Shown here piece after piece: positions 37,725 through 46,573 of a DNA stretch of 60,139 nt. The stretch lies in the NCBI GenBank assembly GCA_900315425.1, contig OMZA01000011.1:1-60139 (forward strand), in the 5' to 3' direction. The notes below the pieces were generated by a model, which was not told the origin of the DNA, did not search any database, and saw only the letters and a program-made list of their open reading frames with translations. How positions within the stretch are numbered: position 1 is the stretch's first letter; each line of letters starts with the position of its first letter. Position numbers and translations under genes: made by a program. The stretch is from an uncultured Eubacteriales bacterium (GTDB taxonomy: Bacteria > Bacillota > Clostridia > Lachnospirales > Lachnospiraceae).

Positions 37725-39092
37725 ATGAGTAAAGAAATTCCTTATAAAATTTATCTCGAAGAAAATGAGATTCCAAAACAGTGGTACAACGTAAGAGCTG
37801 ATATGAAAAATAAACCGGCTCCATTACTTAATCCTGCCACTCATGAACCTGCTACATTAGAAGAATTAGAACAGGTATTTTGTACAGAACTTGCTAAACA
37901 GGAGTTAAACAACGACGATGCCTATATAGATATTCCTGAGGAGATCCAGAATTTCTATAAAATGTATAGACCTGCTCCACTTGTAAGAGCATATTGTTTA
38001 GAGAAAGCCTTAGATACACCTGCTCACATTTATTACAAATTTGAAGGTAACAATACCAGCGGTAGCCATAAACTTAACTCAGCTATTGCTCAGGCTTACT
38101 ATGCAAAGAAACAGGGACTTAAAGGTGTAACTACAGAAACTGGTGCAGGCCAGTGGGGTACAGCTCTTTCCATGTCATGTTCTTACTTTGACCTTGACTG
38201 TAAGGTATACATGGTTAAAGTATCATATGAGCAGAAACCTTTCAGACGTGAAGTTATGAGAACTTACGGAGCAGATGTAACACCTTCTCCATCAGATACA
38301 ACAGAAGTTGGTAGAAAAATTCTTGCAGAACATCCTGGTACAACAGGAAGCCTTGGATGTGCTATTTCTGAAGCTGTTGAAAAAGCAGTTTCTACAGAAG
38401 GCTATAGATATGTTCTTGGTAGCGTTCTTAACCAGGTACTTTTACACCAGACAGTCATTGGTCTTGAAACAAAGACTGCTCTTGATAAATATGATATCAC
38501 TCCAGATATCATCATCGGATGTGCCGGTGGTGGTTCTAACCTCGGTGGTCTTATCTCTCCTTTCGTTGGTGAAATGTTAAGAGGCGAAAAGGATTACGAA
38601 ATTATAGCCGTAGAACCTAAATCTTGCCCAAGTTTAACAAGAGGAAAATTTGCATATGATTTCTGTGACACCGGTAAGGTTTGCCCACTTGCAAAAATGT
38701 ATACTTTAGGATGTGACTTTATTCCTTCAGCTAATCATGCCGGCGGTTTAAGATACCATGGAATGAGTTCAATTCTTTCACAGCTTTATGATGATGGTTA
38801 TATCAAAGCAACATCTGTTGAACAGACAGAAGTATTTAAAGCTGCTACACAGTTTGCAAGAGTTGAAGGAATTCTTCCAGCTCCTGAAAGCTCACATGCT
38901 ATTAAAGTAGCTATAGACGAAGCTCTTAAATGTAAAGAAACCGGAGAAGCTAAGAACATTGTATTCGGTCTCACAGGAACAGGATACTTCGATATGGTTG
39001 CTTACCAGAAATATAATGACGGACTAATGACAGATTACGTCCCAACAGATGAGGAATTAGAAGCAAGTTTTGCTAAACTTCCTAAAATGTAA
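37725..39092 (+). CDS. Tryptophan synthase beta-like protein (TrpB2 type)
   Basis: About 455 aa, longer than TrpB1 (about 400). PLP-lysine motif NTSGSHKLNSA, GAGQWGTALS, and the glycine-rich phosphate loop CAGGGSNLGG. Converts indole and serine to tryptophan. TrpB2 proteins often act without TrpA, and none is present here. Start at 37725 (MSKEIPYKIYLEE) is chosen by similarity to relatives, with AAAGGAG 14 nt upstream; the frame is open back to a GTG at 37683, and an ATG at 37689 is an alternative. No T-box or trp leader could be seen upstream. Confidence 0.88.
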   Translation: MSKEIPYKIYLEENEIPKQWYNVRADMKNKPAPLLNPATHEPATLEELEQVFCTELAKQELNNDDAYIDIPEEIQNFYKMYRPAPLVRAYCLEKALDTPAHIYYKFEGNNTSGSHKLNSAIAQAYYAKKQGLKGVTTETGAGQWGTALSMSCSYFDLDCKVYMVKVSYEQKPFRREVMRTYGADVTPSPSDTTEVGRKILAEHPGTTGSLGCAISEAVEKAVSTEGYRYVLGSVLNQVLLHQTVIGLETKTALDKYDITPDIIIGCAGGGSNLGGLISPFVGEMLRGEKDYEIIAVEPKSCPSLTRGKFAYDFCDTGKVCPLAKMYTLGCDFIPSANHAGGLRYHGMSSILSQLYDDGYIKATSVEQTEVFKAATQFARVEGILPAPESSHAIKVAIDEALKCKETGEAKNIVFGLTGTGYFDMVAYQKYNDGLMTDYVPTDEELEASFAKLPKM

Positions 39093-39100
39093 TTCAATAA

Positions 39101-39145
39101 AAATGGCTGCTCTACTAATCATAGTAGAACAGCCATTTATTTTTA
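39101..39145. terminator. Shared terminator between trpB2 and the AsnB-like gene
   Basis: A long stem (aaatggctg...tctacta with its complement, one mismatch) at 39101-39138, with T-rich tracts on both sides. It can serve both convergent genes. Confidence 0.8.
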
Positions 39146-39149
39146 TATA

Positions 39150-40685
39150 TCATCTCTTAATGAAATATTCTTCATACCATACAAGGAATGTATAAATAGT
39201 CCAAACCTTTCTCCAAAGATCCGAATTGCCATTTACATATTCATCAAAAATTTTCTTAATCTCGTCAACATCGAAAAACTCTGCTGCATATTCAGAATTA
39301 AACTTAGCTTTCACATCCTGATTGTATCTGTCATCAGCCATCCATATTCTAATAGGTACAATGAAGCCCAATTTTTTTCTAAAGGCAATTTCATCCGGAA
39401 GAACCTTTGCTGCAGCTGTTCTAAAAGCTACCTTATTCTGTTCTTCATTAACCTTGAATCTTGCCGGCATTCTTGAGGCAATATCAAATACTCTTCTATC
39501 TGTAAGAGGCATTCTGATTTCTAATCCTGCTGCTGTACTCATTTTATCAACGTTTAGATAAATGTCACCCTCAAGCCATATTTGAATATCCACATTTGAC
39601 ATCTTTGTTAATGGATCTAATCCCTCTGTCTCATCATATATATCTTTTACAAGGTTAATTGGTAAAACCTCAGGATTATAATGTTTAAGAATCTTTTTCT
39701 TTTCATCTTCCTTCATGATATTAGTGTTACCAACATAAAAATTCTTAAGCTCATCACCATATCTTTCAGCATTTCTATACATATTGTATCCGCCGAAGAA
39801 TTCATCTGCACCTTCTCCTGAATAACAAAGCTTTGTGTGCTTTGCAGTAGCATTACATCCCAAAGTAAATACTATAGCTGAAGCATCTCCTAAAGGCTGT
39901 TCCATGTTATACATTACATATGGAACTATGTCAAAGAATTCCTCAGGCTGAATAATTGCTGTAGTATTTTCTTTACCTAAAAGTTCTGCAGTTTTTCTAG
40001 CCAAAGGTGATTCATCAAATCTCTCTTCTTCATATCCACAAGAATCAGACATTGTGGCATCTGATAATGCAAATACATAAGACGAATCAACTCCTCCTGA
40101 CAAGAATGATTCTGCTGTTTCATCATCTGTCTTAACTTCCTTAAATACATTTTGAACCGTTGTATGAATCTCATCGGCCCACTCATCAAGAGTTTTACTT
40201 TCATCTGCATGAAATTCCGGCGTAAAATATCTTACATCATTTATCTTACCATCCTTAAAGGTCATATAATGACCTGGCATAAGCTTTTCTACACCTTTAA
40301 AAAATGTATCCTTGCCTGCAACATAAGTAAGACTCATATATATTTGAAGCATATCTATGTTCAATTCTTTTTTAAACTCAGGATTATCAATGAAATCCCT
40401 GATCATGGTTCCATACAATAACTTACCTGACTCCGTAACATAATAATAAAATGGCTTTGTTCCAAACTGATCTCTTACACAATATAACTCATCCTTTGAT
40501 TCATCGTATATTGCAAGAGCAAACATTCCATAGATATGATTTGGAAGTTCATATCCCCATTTTTCATAACCTTTTAAAAGAATCTGTTTTTCTCTCTCTT
40601 CTCTGGTAAGATCTTTTGAAAGACCTAACTCCTGACATAAATTTTCCCAATTTCTTATATGTCCTCTGTATACTTTAAGTTCCAT
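39150..40685 (-). CDS. Asparagine synthetase-like protein without the N-terminal glutaminase nucleophile
   Basis: 511 aa against about 610 for AsnB. The C-terminal synthetase domain is complete: PP-loop SFLSGGVDSSYV, CYSGEGADEFFGGY, EIRMPLTDRRVFD. The N-terminal amidotransferase is shortened: the protein starts MELKVYRGHI, at the point of the usual FNGEIYN segment, so Cys2 and the Asn-Gly-Glu motif are absent, while GMFALAIYD and RDQFGTKPFYY remain. It should not use glutamine and may use free ammonia or another amine. A proper ribosome site precedes the ATG and no lost N-terminal piece lies upstream. 56 nt after the Lon-like AAA+ gene, probably co-transcribed. Confidence 0.82.
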   Translation of the reverse strand: MELKVYRGHIRNWENLCQELGLSKDLTREEREKQILLKGYEKWGYELPNHIYGMFALAIYDESKDELYCVRDQFGTKPFYYYVTESGKLLYGTMIRDFIDNPEFKKELNIDMLQIYMSLTYVAGKDTFFKGVEKLMPGHYMTFKDGKINDVRYFTPEFHADESKTLDEWADEIHTTVQNVFKEVKTDDETAESFLSGGVDSSYVFALSDATMSDSCGYEEERFDESPLARKTAELLGKENTTAIIQPEEFFDIVPYVMYNMEQPLGDASAIVFTLGCNATAKHTKLCYSGEGADEFFGGYNMYRNAERYGDELKNFYVGNTNIMKEDEKKKILKHYNPEVLPINLVKDIYDETEGLDPLTKMSNVDIQIWLEGDIYLNVDKMSTAAGLEIRMPLTDRRVFDIASRMPARFKVNEEQNKVAFRTAAAKVLPDEIAFRKKLGFIVPIRIWMADDRYNQDVKAKFNSEYAAEFFDVDEIKKIFDEYVNGNSDLWRKVWTIYTFLVWYEEYFIKR

Positions 40686-40741
40686 CTTACATTATCCTCT
40701 TTTCTTCGTGAATATTAGATGCCCTGTGGCTTTCTAATTCA

Positions 40742-42238
40742 TTATTTACCAAGTATAGCATCTACCATTTCCTTGTCAAATGTTACACTGTCAATATTTT
40801 TTGTTTCTATCTGATATAAGGCATTAGCTGCTAAATGCTCTGCCGCCTGCTCCAAATCACGACATCCGGTAGTACCTTCGCATTTTTTAACAACCTCTGC
40901 AACACCTTCGTCATTCACTACACATTCATGCTCCTTAATTCCCATTCTTTTCAGAACTTTTGGAAGTGAGAATTTTTTAAATATAGTTGCCTTTTCCTTT
41001 GGTGTATAATCCGGAATATCTAAAACCGCAAATCTGCTCATAAGCGGTGCACTTATTTTATCCTTATCATTTGCTGTTGCAATTGGATATACTCCATTAG
41101 TTGGTATCATACACTCAATATAATTATCTGTGTAACCAATATTATCTAACAGTGTAAGAAGAGCGTCTGCCGGATTACCATTATCAGAATTAGAGTCTGC
41201 TTTATCCAACTCATTTATAATAAATACCAAATTAGAAGATCCTGCTTTAGAAAATGCTTCCATAATAAGTCCCGGTTTTGCATTGGTATAAACTCTCGGA
41301 CTTCCTGTTAAAGCTTCCGAATCTCTAATAGCACTCATATCCAATCCCGTCCATGGAAGTTTCATAATTCTAGCTACCGCATATGCAAGCTGAGACTTAC
41401 CTACTCCGGCAGGTCCTGCAAGAAGTAATCCATATGCCGGCAGGGTATGGGTTCTGTTTATCTGAATAATAGTTTCTATAATTCTCTGTTTAACGTTTTC
41501 CATTCCATAAAGTTCTTCATCAAGAATTCTTCTTGCTTCTTCCGGATCAATAGACTCAAAATATGATCCCTTCCACTTTATGTTAAGCATAATAGAAAGT
41601 GCTCTTTGCGCATGACGCCTCTCATCCTGGCTTATGGTTCCTGATTTGGAAACTGCAATATTCCTCTGTGCCCAACGTCTTATATTAGTTGGAATAACTG
41701 AAGACGCACAATTGAGAAAATCCTCAATACTATTCATATCCGCCAGCATTATTTCGTCGTCTCTTACTTCATTTGCATCATCTGCATCTTCATCCACATC
41801 TTCTTCCATTATCTGGCTTGAAAGAATTCTACCGATTACATATTGAACAAATGTATCTGTATCATTTTGAAGTTTCCCCTGTTTATTTATTACATGGATT
41901 CTGTAAATGCAATATCCTTTTTCTGTATGTTTACCAGAAAGTCTAACATGTAATCTTTTACTGCCAATCCACTCTAAGAACTTTTTAAATCTGGCATCTA
42001 TTATAGTAATATCTGCCTCTTTTTTCCCATCACCATCTAGTTTAAAAGATGTTCTAATGGATACTTCGTTAAATACACCATTTTGGTGATGAGGAATCTG
42101 AAAATTCGAATCATCCAATACCATTATTGGATATTCAAATGATGCCGTATCCTTATCATTATCATATTCAGTATAAGTTACTACCGGCTTATCTGCACCT
42201 GCTTCCTTCTTAGGTGCCGAATCAAAATCAAAAACCAT
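40742..42238 (-). CDS. Lon-like AAA+ ATPase without a protease domain
   Basis: 498 aa. The N-terminal 200 residues are unrecognised, with an acidic stretch (about 145-160). From about 230 the sequence resembles the Lon ATPase module (EEARRILDEELYGMENVKQRI), with Walker A GPAGVGKS (275-282) and Walker B region VFIINELDKAD. The first acidic residue of Walker B is Asn here (Lon has DEIDK). Sensor region TANDKDKISAPLMSRFAVL follows. No Ser-Lys protease domain. It might remodel a partner such as the AsnB-like protein encoded next; this is inferred from the gene pair only. Confidence 0.75.
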   Translation of the reverse strand: MVFDFDSAPKKEAGADKPVVTYTEYDNDKDTASFEYPIMVLDDSNFQIPHHQNGVFNEVSIRTSFKLDGDGKKEADITIIDARFKKFLEWIGSKRLHVRLSGKHTEKGYCIYRIHVINKQGKLQNDTDTFVQYVIGRILSSQIMEEDVDEDADDANEVRDDEIMLADMNSIEDFLNCASSVIPTNIRRWAQRNIAVSKSGTISQDERRHAQRALSIMLNIKWKGSYFESIDPEEARRILDEELYGMENVKQRIIETIIQINRTHTLPAYGLLLAGPAGVGKSQLAYAVARIMKLPWTGLDMSAIRDSEALTGSPRVYTNAKPGLIMEAFSKAGSSNLVFIINELDKADSNSDNGNPADALLTLLDNIGYTDNYIECMIPTNGVYPIATANDKDKISAPLMSRFAVLDIPDYTPKEKATIFKKFSLPKVLKRMGIKEHECVVNDEGVAEVVKKCEGTTGCRDLEQAAEHLAANALYQIETKNIDSVTFDKEMVDAILGK

Positions 42239-42336
42239 ACTAATCTCCTATTTCCAAGTATTTATTCCGTGTCTTTTCTATTTTCATCAGTTATAATTAT
42301 CTTTGTCATCTCTGGTTTTGTCTTTCCATGAGAATC

Positions 42337-42745
42337 TTATATTGTTACATTTTCACAATTCCAAAAGGCATCCTTTGAAAGGATTCTGCTTTCATGAATC
42401 TCCACATCTTTTGCACCATCAAAACAATAATCCCCACACACTGTAATATTAGTTGCCTTAACATTTTCAGTATTCATTGCAAAATACTTACCATTGGCTG
42501 TGACGTTTTCCATTTCAACATCCTGGCTATTCCACAGGGTTTCCTCAGCATTGGCAAAGGACACATTTTTTTATTCGTAAATGTCTACATCTTCTTAAAC
42601 TTCTAATAGACTCAAAAATAGAATCTTCTATTTTTACATTACTTGAATACCAGACAGCCGATCTGGCGCCATTTTGAAAATAACAATTTCTTAGTTTTAT
42701 AGCTCTACTGTGCCTCCTGAATAAAAATAAATATTTATTAATCTT
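42337..42745 (-). pseudogene. DUF3737 beta-helix protein remnant
   Basis: Two pieces of a DUF3737-type right-handed beta-helix protein (about 280 aa when whole) in different frames. One (about 42630-42745) reads KLRNCYFQNGARSAVWYSS plus NVKIEDSIFES. The other (42337-42564, 75 aa) reads SFANAEETLW, GDYCFDG, LSKDAFWNCENVTI and then stops. Both ends of the family domain are missing and a frameshift separates the pieces, so this is a decayed gene. It fills most of the gap before the CotH gene terminator. Confidence 0.7.
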
Positions 42746-42854
42746 TTTCTTTTCATTTCAAACACGAACACTTATGCATAAATTACATAAGCCCAGATAA
42801 TGAGATTATACCACATCTATACTGGTGTAGCCAATTTTTATACAGTTATTTTCA

Positions 42855-42890
42855 TAAAAAATAGGACCTGCACCTAAGGATGCAGATCCT
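42855..42890 (-). terminator. Terminator of the ChW-CotH gene
   Basis: A 10-bp stem with one wobble (42881-42890 with 42863-42872), followed on the minus strand by ATTTTTTATG, about 30 nt after the stop at 42922. Confidence 0.85.
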
Positions 42891-42921
42891 ATATATTCGT
42901 AATAATAGTTTTCAGATATGG

Positions 42922-45702
42922 TTAACTGTTCAAAGCTGCCTCATATCTTGATTTAATTGCTGATAAATAGCTTTCTACTGTCTGATTTCCCTTAGTTGTA
43001 ACTACGCCGTTTGTCTCAGCAAATGCCATATCACTTGAATTATAATATGTTGGTGAACCTTCACCTAAATCCTGCTTCTTTAAAGTAACATGAGAATCCG
43101 GAATGGCTACATCTTCGTAATTCTCTTTAGCAATATTATAATATTTCTTAAAGTTATCATACTCAAGCCATCCACTGTTGTATACTTCTTTTAATGCATC
43201 CATATACTCTGTTGTATATTTATTATTTTTTCCTGTTACCGTATATAAATATACCGGACTTTGCTGTGTATTTCCCTGTAATCTTGCCTGGTCATCACGA
43301 GGACTGTAACTTGCCATATTAAGTCCTGATGTTGTAAGTCCTAAACATCTGTCATTGTCATATGGCATAAATATTGCTTTTCCTTGAGATGAGAAGTATA
43401 CATAATGATTGTTGTAATTATTTCTCAGATCATCCGGATTACCTACAAAATATGACAAAGCTGCAAACTTAACCCAAAGGTCAGTTTCTAAGACACCTTC
43501 GATTTTTTCTTTTGTAACAGATGATTTATCCATTGTATTAATAAAATTCAAGATATCTTCATGTTCAGATTTCTTTTTATTTGTTTTAAGTGTATAGATA
43601 TAATCCATACCCTCTTCTTCGACCCAAGCCGAATACTGTGTACTATTCTTATATGTAGCTCCTGACCATCCGCCGGAATCTCCATAAAGCTGACCCCATT
43701 TACATTTGTATAAATCTCCGTCTGCTTTGTTAAAGCTTCCATCGTCATATACTTCGTTTAAATATCTCTTGCAGAAAATATTATCTATCGGCTCATACAT
43801 TGTATATACGCCATAGTTATAACCGCCGAAATGAACGTTGGCAAGAGATGTATTCTGGGCATATACTCCCAAATCTCTATACATCATATTTGCATATACA
43901 TTGGCCATATATGTTGGATCTACATTTCTGTTCCACTTAAGTTCAAGAGCTTTAAGAGTTGCAAATGTTCTGTTCTTTCTGACTTTTCTGGCTGCTGATT
44001 TACCATCCCATTTTCCGGTATCATATCCATCAATACCTTCATCATCAAAAGTCTCCTGGAAACTTAATTTCAAGTGAATAGCATTTCTGTCATTTACATT
44101 GCCATTGTTATAGATATCTACTCTTGATGTATTTCCTTTAAGTCTTACACCAACTTCTTCCAAGTCATAAGAAGTTCCATCAATCGTAAATTTAACATCG
44201 GCCATTCTATAAGTTTCCTCATCTCCGGCTTTATAATCTGCTTCCATGAGTTTCAACTGTTCATCAGAAATATCTATATCCACTGTTACCTTGTTGTTAA
44301 TATCAAAGAGCTCATCATATACCTTCTCTTCAGCGATCCCAGCCTCATCTGTTGGTTCTTGTTTTTCAGTATATGTAATCTCTCCTGTGTACTTTGTAGT
44401 TTCTTCCTCTGCAGTGGTTGTTTCTTCCTCTTTCTTAGTTGTTGTCTCTTCTTCTTTCTTGGTTGTTGTCTCTTCTTCTTTCTTGGTTGTTGTCTCTTCT
44501 TCTTTCTTAGTAGTTGTCTCTTCCTCTTTCTTAGTAGTTGTCTCTTCCTCAGCTGGTGTTGTCTCTTCCTCTTGTTCATCATCTGTAGTTACAGCTGTAT
44601 CCGGTTTACCACCTTCATCAGAATAAGAGTTCTTTGTTGAACCTATAACACCTGCCGGTGTTCCTTTTTCAACCATCTGTATCTGAATTGCTTCGAGTCT
44701 ATATCCATATCCTGAAGTTCCTGCTGATGCTCCGTTCTTTGTCCAGCCCATCCAGCCAAACTTCTGTGCTTGAACTCTATAGTACACATCAAAATATTTA
44801 ACCATATCACCAGTAAGCTTAATTCTGATAGCTTCAAGTCTTAATGCCCTACCTACTGTTCCTGACAATGCATTATCACTTACCCAGTCTTGCCATCCCT
44901 GCTTCTGGACATGAGTTCTATAAGAAATGCCACCTGTATAGCCCTTCTTGTTACTGATGTATATCTTGATTCCCTCTAATCTCTTAGCTTTTCCAACAGT
45001 TCCTGATGTAGCTCTAGATGTCACATAATTCTGCCATCCATATGTCTGAACCTGAGTCTTATAGCTAACTGTAGGTGCTGCATTTTTGTTGTAAAATGCT
45101 TTGATTCCGGCTACTGTTGCTACCCCATCAGAAGTTGTTGGTGCTTTAGAGTTACCATCTTCATCTTTTGCAACAAGTACAATCTGAATTCCTTCAAGTC
45201 TAAAGCCATATCCTGCTGTACCAGCTGACTCTCCGTCTTTAGCCCAACCAAGCCATCCAAACTTCTGAGCCTGAACTCTATAGTATACATCATAGTAATC
45301 ACGAATCTCTCCGTATAACTGTATCTGTATTGCCTCAAGTCTAAGGGACCTTCCTACTGTTCCTGAAACAGCATCATCAGATACAAAATTTGATTCCCAG
45401 CCTATACTTTGAATATGAGTTTTATACTCAATTCCACCTTCGTAGTCTCCCATGTTGGCAAGCTTAATCTTTATTGCTTCCAATCTTAAGGCCTGACCTA
45501 CTGTTCCTGACGTTGCTCCATCTTTTTTATAAGATGATTCCCAGCCTTTCTTCTGTACCTGTACCTTGTAAAGTACTGAAGGGCCGTCTGCTGCATAGGC
45601 TGTATTCTTTATGTACTGTGCACTTCCTGATACAAATATACCAGTCACTAACATAGCTACAGCTATCAGCATTGATAATAGTTTCCTTTCGGACTTCATC
45701 AT
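42922..45702 (-). CDS. Surface protein: six ChW repeats plus CotH-type kinase domain
   Basis: 926 aa. Signal peptide (1-36), six ChW repeats (about 42-350) in two triplets, an acidic Thr linker of EEETTT/KK units (about 375-435), and a CotH-family domain (about 450-925). CotH motifs: VGVRLKGNTS, NYGVYTMYEPID, DGDLYKCKWG, FMPYDNDRCLG. CotH proteins are atypical protein kinases, best known from spore coat; secreted forms occur in gut Clostridia and in cellulosomal proteins. The ChW block matches those of the two starch proteins at 257-8610. Strong AAGGAGG site. It begins 24 nt after folBK with no terminator between, so it may be co-transcribed with the folate genes. Confidence 0.88.
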   Translation of the reverse strand: MMKSERKLLSMLIAVAMLVTGIFVSGSAQYIKNTAYAADGPSVLYKVQVQKKGWESSYKKDGATSGTVGQALRLEAIKIKLANMGDYEGGIEYKTHIQSIGWESNFVSDDAVSGTVGRSLRLEAIQIQLYGEIRDYYDVYYRVQAQKFGWLGWAKDGESAGTAGYGFRLEGIQIVLVAKDEDGNSKAPTTSDGVATVAGIKAFYNKNAAPTVSYKTQVQTYGWQNYVTSRATSGTVGKAKRLEGIKIYISNKKGYTGGISYRTHVQKQGWQDWVSDNALSGTVGRALRLEAIRIKLTGDMVKYFDVYYRVQAQKFGWMGWTKNGASAGTSGYGYRLEAIQIQMVEKGTPAGVIGSTKNSYSDEGGKPDTAVTTDDEQEEETTPAEEETTTKKEEETTTKKEEETTTKKEEETTTKKEEETTTKKEEETTTAEEETTKYTGEITYTEKQEPTDEAGIAEEKVYDELFDINNKVTVDIDISDEQLKLMEADYKAGDEETYRMADVKFTIDGTSYDLEEVGVRLKGNTSRVDIYNNGNVNDRNAIHLKLSFQETFDDEGIDGYDTGKWDGKSAARKVRKNRTFATLKALELKWNRNVDPTYMANVYANMMYRDLGVYAQNTSLANVHFGGYNYGVYTMYEPIDNIFCKRYLNEVYDDGSFNKADGDLYKCKWGQLYGDSGGWSGATYKNSTQYSAWVEEEGMDYIYTLKTNKKKSEHEDILNFINTMDKSSVTKEKIEGVLETDLWVKFAALSYFVGNPDDLRNNYNNHYVYFSSQGKAIFMPYDNDRCLGLTTSGLNMASYSPRDDQARLQGNTQQSPVYLYTVTGKNNKYTTEYMDALKEVYNSGWLEYDNFKKYYNIAKENYEDVAIPDSHVTLKKQDLGEGSPTYYNSSDMAFAETNGVVTTKGNQTVESYLSAIKSRYEAALNS
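44396..44570 (-). repeat. 24-bp tandem repeat coding the EEETTTKK linker
   Basis: Seven EEETTT blocks, five joined by KK, encoded by nearly identical 24-nt units (tctttcttagttgttgtctc plus cttct on the plus strand, with small changes). The unit is a multiple of three, so copy changes stay in frame and only alter the linker length between ChW repeats and the CotH domain. Confidence 0.9.
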
Positions 45703-45726
45703 ACCTTGCCTCCTTTTATCATATCT

Positions 45727-46557
45727 TTAGTTACTATTTCTTTTCAAATTCTCATACAGTTCCTCAATGGTTTTGTTATAAACCGGATGAATAAAAAATG
45801 GCGCAATTGTGTTAAGAGGTCCCAACACAAAATCCCGCCTTATCATATCCTTATGTGGTATTACTAAATCCTTTGTCTGAATCACTTTGTCACCATAAAA
45901 AAGAATGTCCAAATCAATAGTTCTAGGTCCCCAATGTATCTCCCTAGTTCTATGACCACTCTCTTCCACCTCATGTAAAAACTCCAAAAGTTCTGTTGGC
46001 GAATACAGTGTTTTCATGGAAATAACACCATTTAAAAACTCGTCCTGTTCCTTATAACCATAGGGCTCTGACTTTATAATATCAGAAATATATACGTCTT
46101 TGCTATATTTATTTCCCAAGATTTTTTCCAAGGCATCTTCTATGTTTTGCTGCTTGTCTCCCAGATTAGAACCCACTCCAATAAATACTGTTTCCCAGGC
46201 ATTTTCCACCGTTACAGAAACCGTATCCACAGGAAAATGTATAGGTGCCCATGGCTTTTTAACTGTAAGTTCTACACTATCAATAGTTGGAAATTTCAAA
46301 AGAATATTTTTTGACAAATTCTCTGCCACTGATTCAATTAAATTGTATCTGGCATTACTCATCCACTTAGTTATATATTCTGCAATGCTGGCATAATTAA
46401 CAGAGTCCTCAATATCATCTGTTTTGCCAGGAGTTTTAATATCTGTGTAAATGCTACACGATACTATGAACTTTTGTCCCAAGGTCTTTTCTTCTTCTAA
46501 AACGCCATGATATCCAAAACATTCAAGATTATGTATTTCTATTTTATCTTTACTCAT
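45727..46557 (-). CDS. folBK: Bifunctional dihydroneopterin aldolase / HPPK
   Basis: 276 aa fusion. The N-terminal FolB (1-118) has CFGYHGVLEEEKTLGQKF and KPWAPI; the C-terminal FolK (about 122-275) has FIGVGSNLGDK, RTREIHWGPRTIDLDIL and IPHKDMIRRDFVLGPL. The two consecutive steps before dihydropteroate synthase. Follows folP after 16 nt, AGGGAGGTGA site. Confidence 0.94.
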   Translation of the reverse strand: MSKDKIEIHNLECFGYHGVLEEEKTLGQKFIVSCSIYTDIKTPGKTDDIEDSVNYASIAEYITKWMSNARYNLIESVAENLSKNILLKFPTIDSVELTVKKPWAPIHFPVDTVSVTVENAWETVFIGVGSNLGDKQQNIEDALEKILGNKYSKDVYISDIIKSEPYGYKEQDEFLNGVISMKTLYSPTELLEFLHEVEESGHRTREIHWGPRTIDLDILFYGDKVIQTKDLVIPHKDMIRRDFVLGPLNTIAPFFIHPVYNKTIEELYENLKRNSN

Positions 46558-46573
46558 TTTGTCACCTCCCTGA

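Noticed and set aside
40686-40741. Lost N-terminal part of the AsnB-like protein due to a frameshift
   Set aside because: The gap is only 56 nt, contains a good ribosome site and cannot code the missing 70 residues.
44396-44570. Regular short repeats that could suggest a CRISPR array
   Set aside because: Units of 24 nt follow each other without unique spacers, are in frame and code a linker; no cas genes are present.
44246-44626. Long plus-strand ORF with many Ser and Val opposite the CotH linker
   Set aside because: It is the antisense reading of the EEETTTKK tandem repeat, lacks a ribosome site and has no family features.
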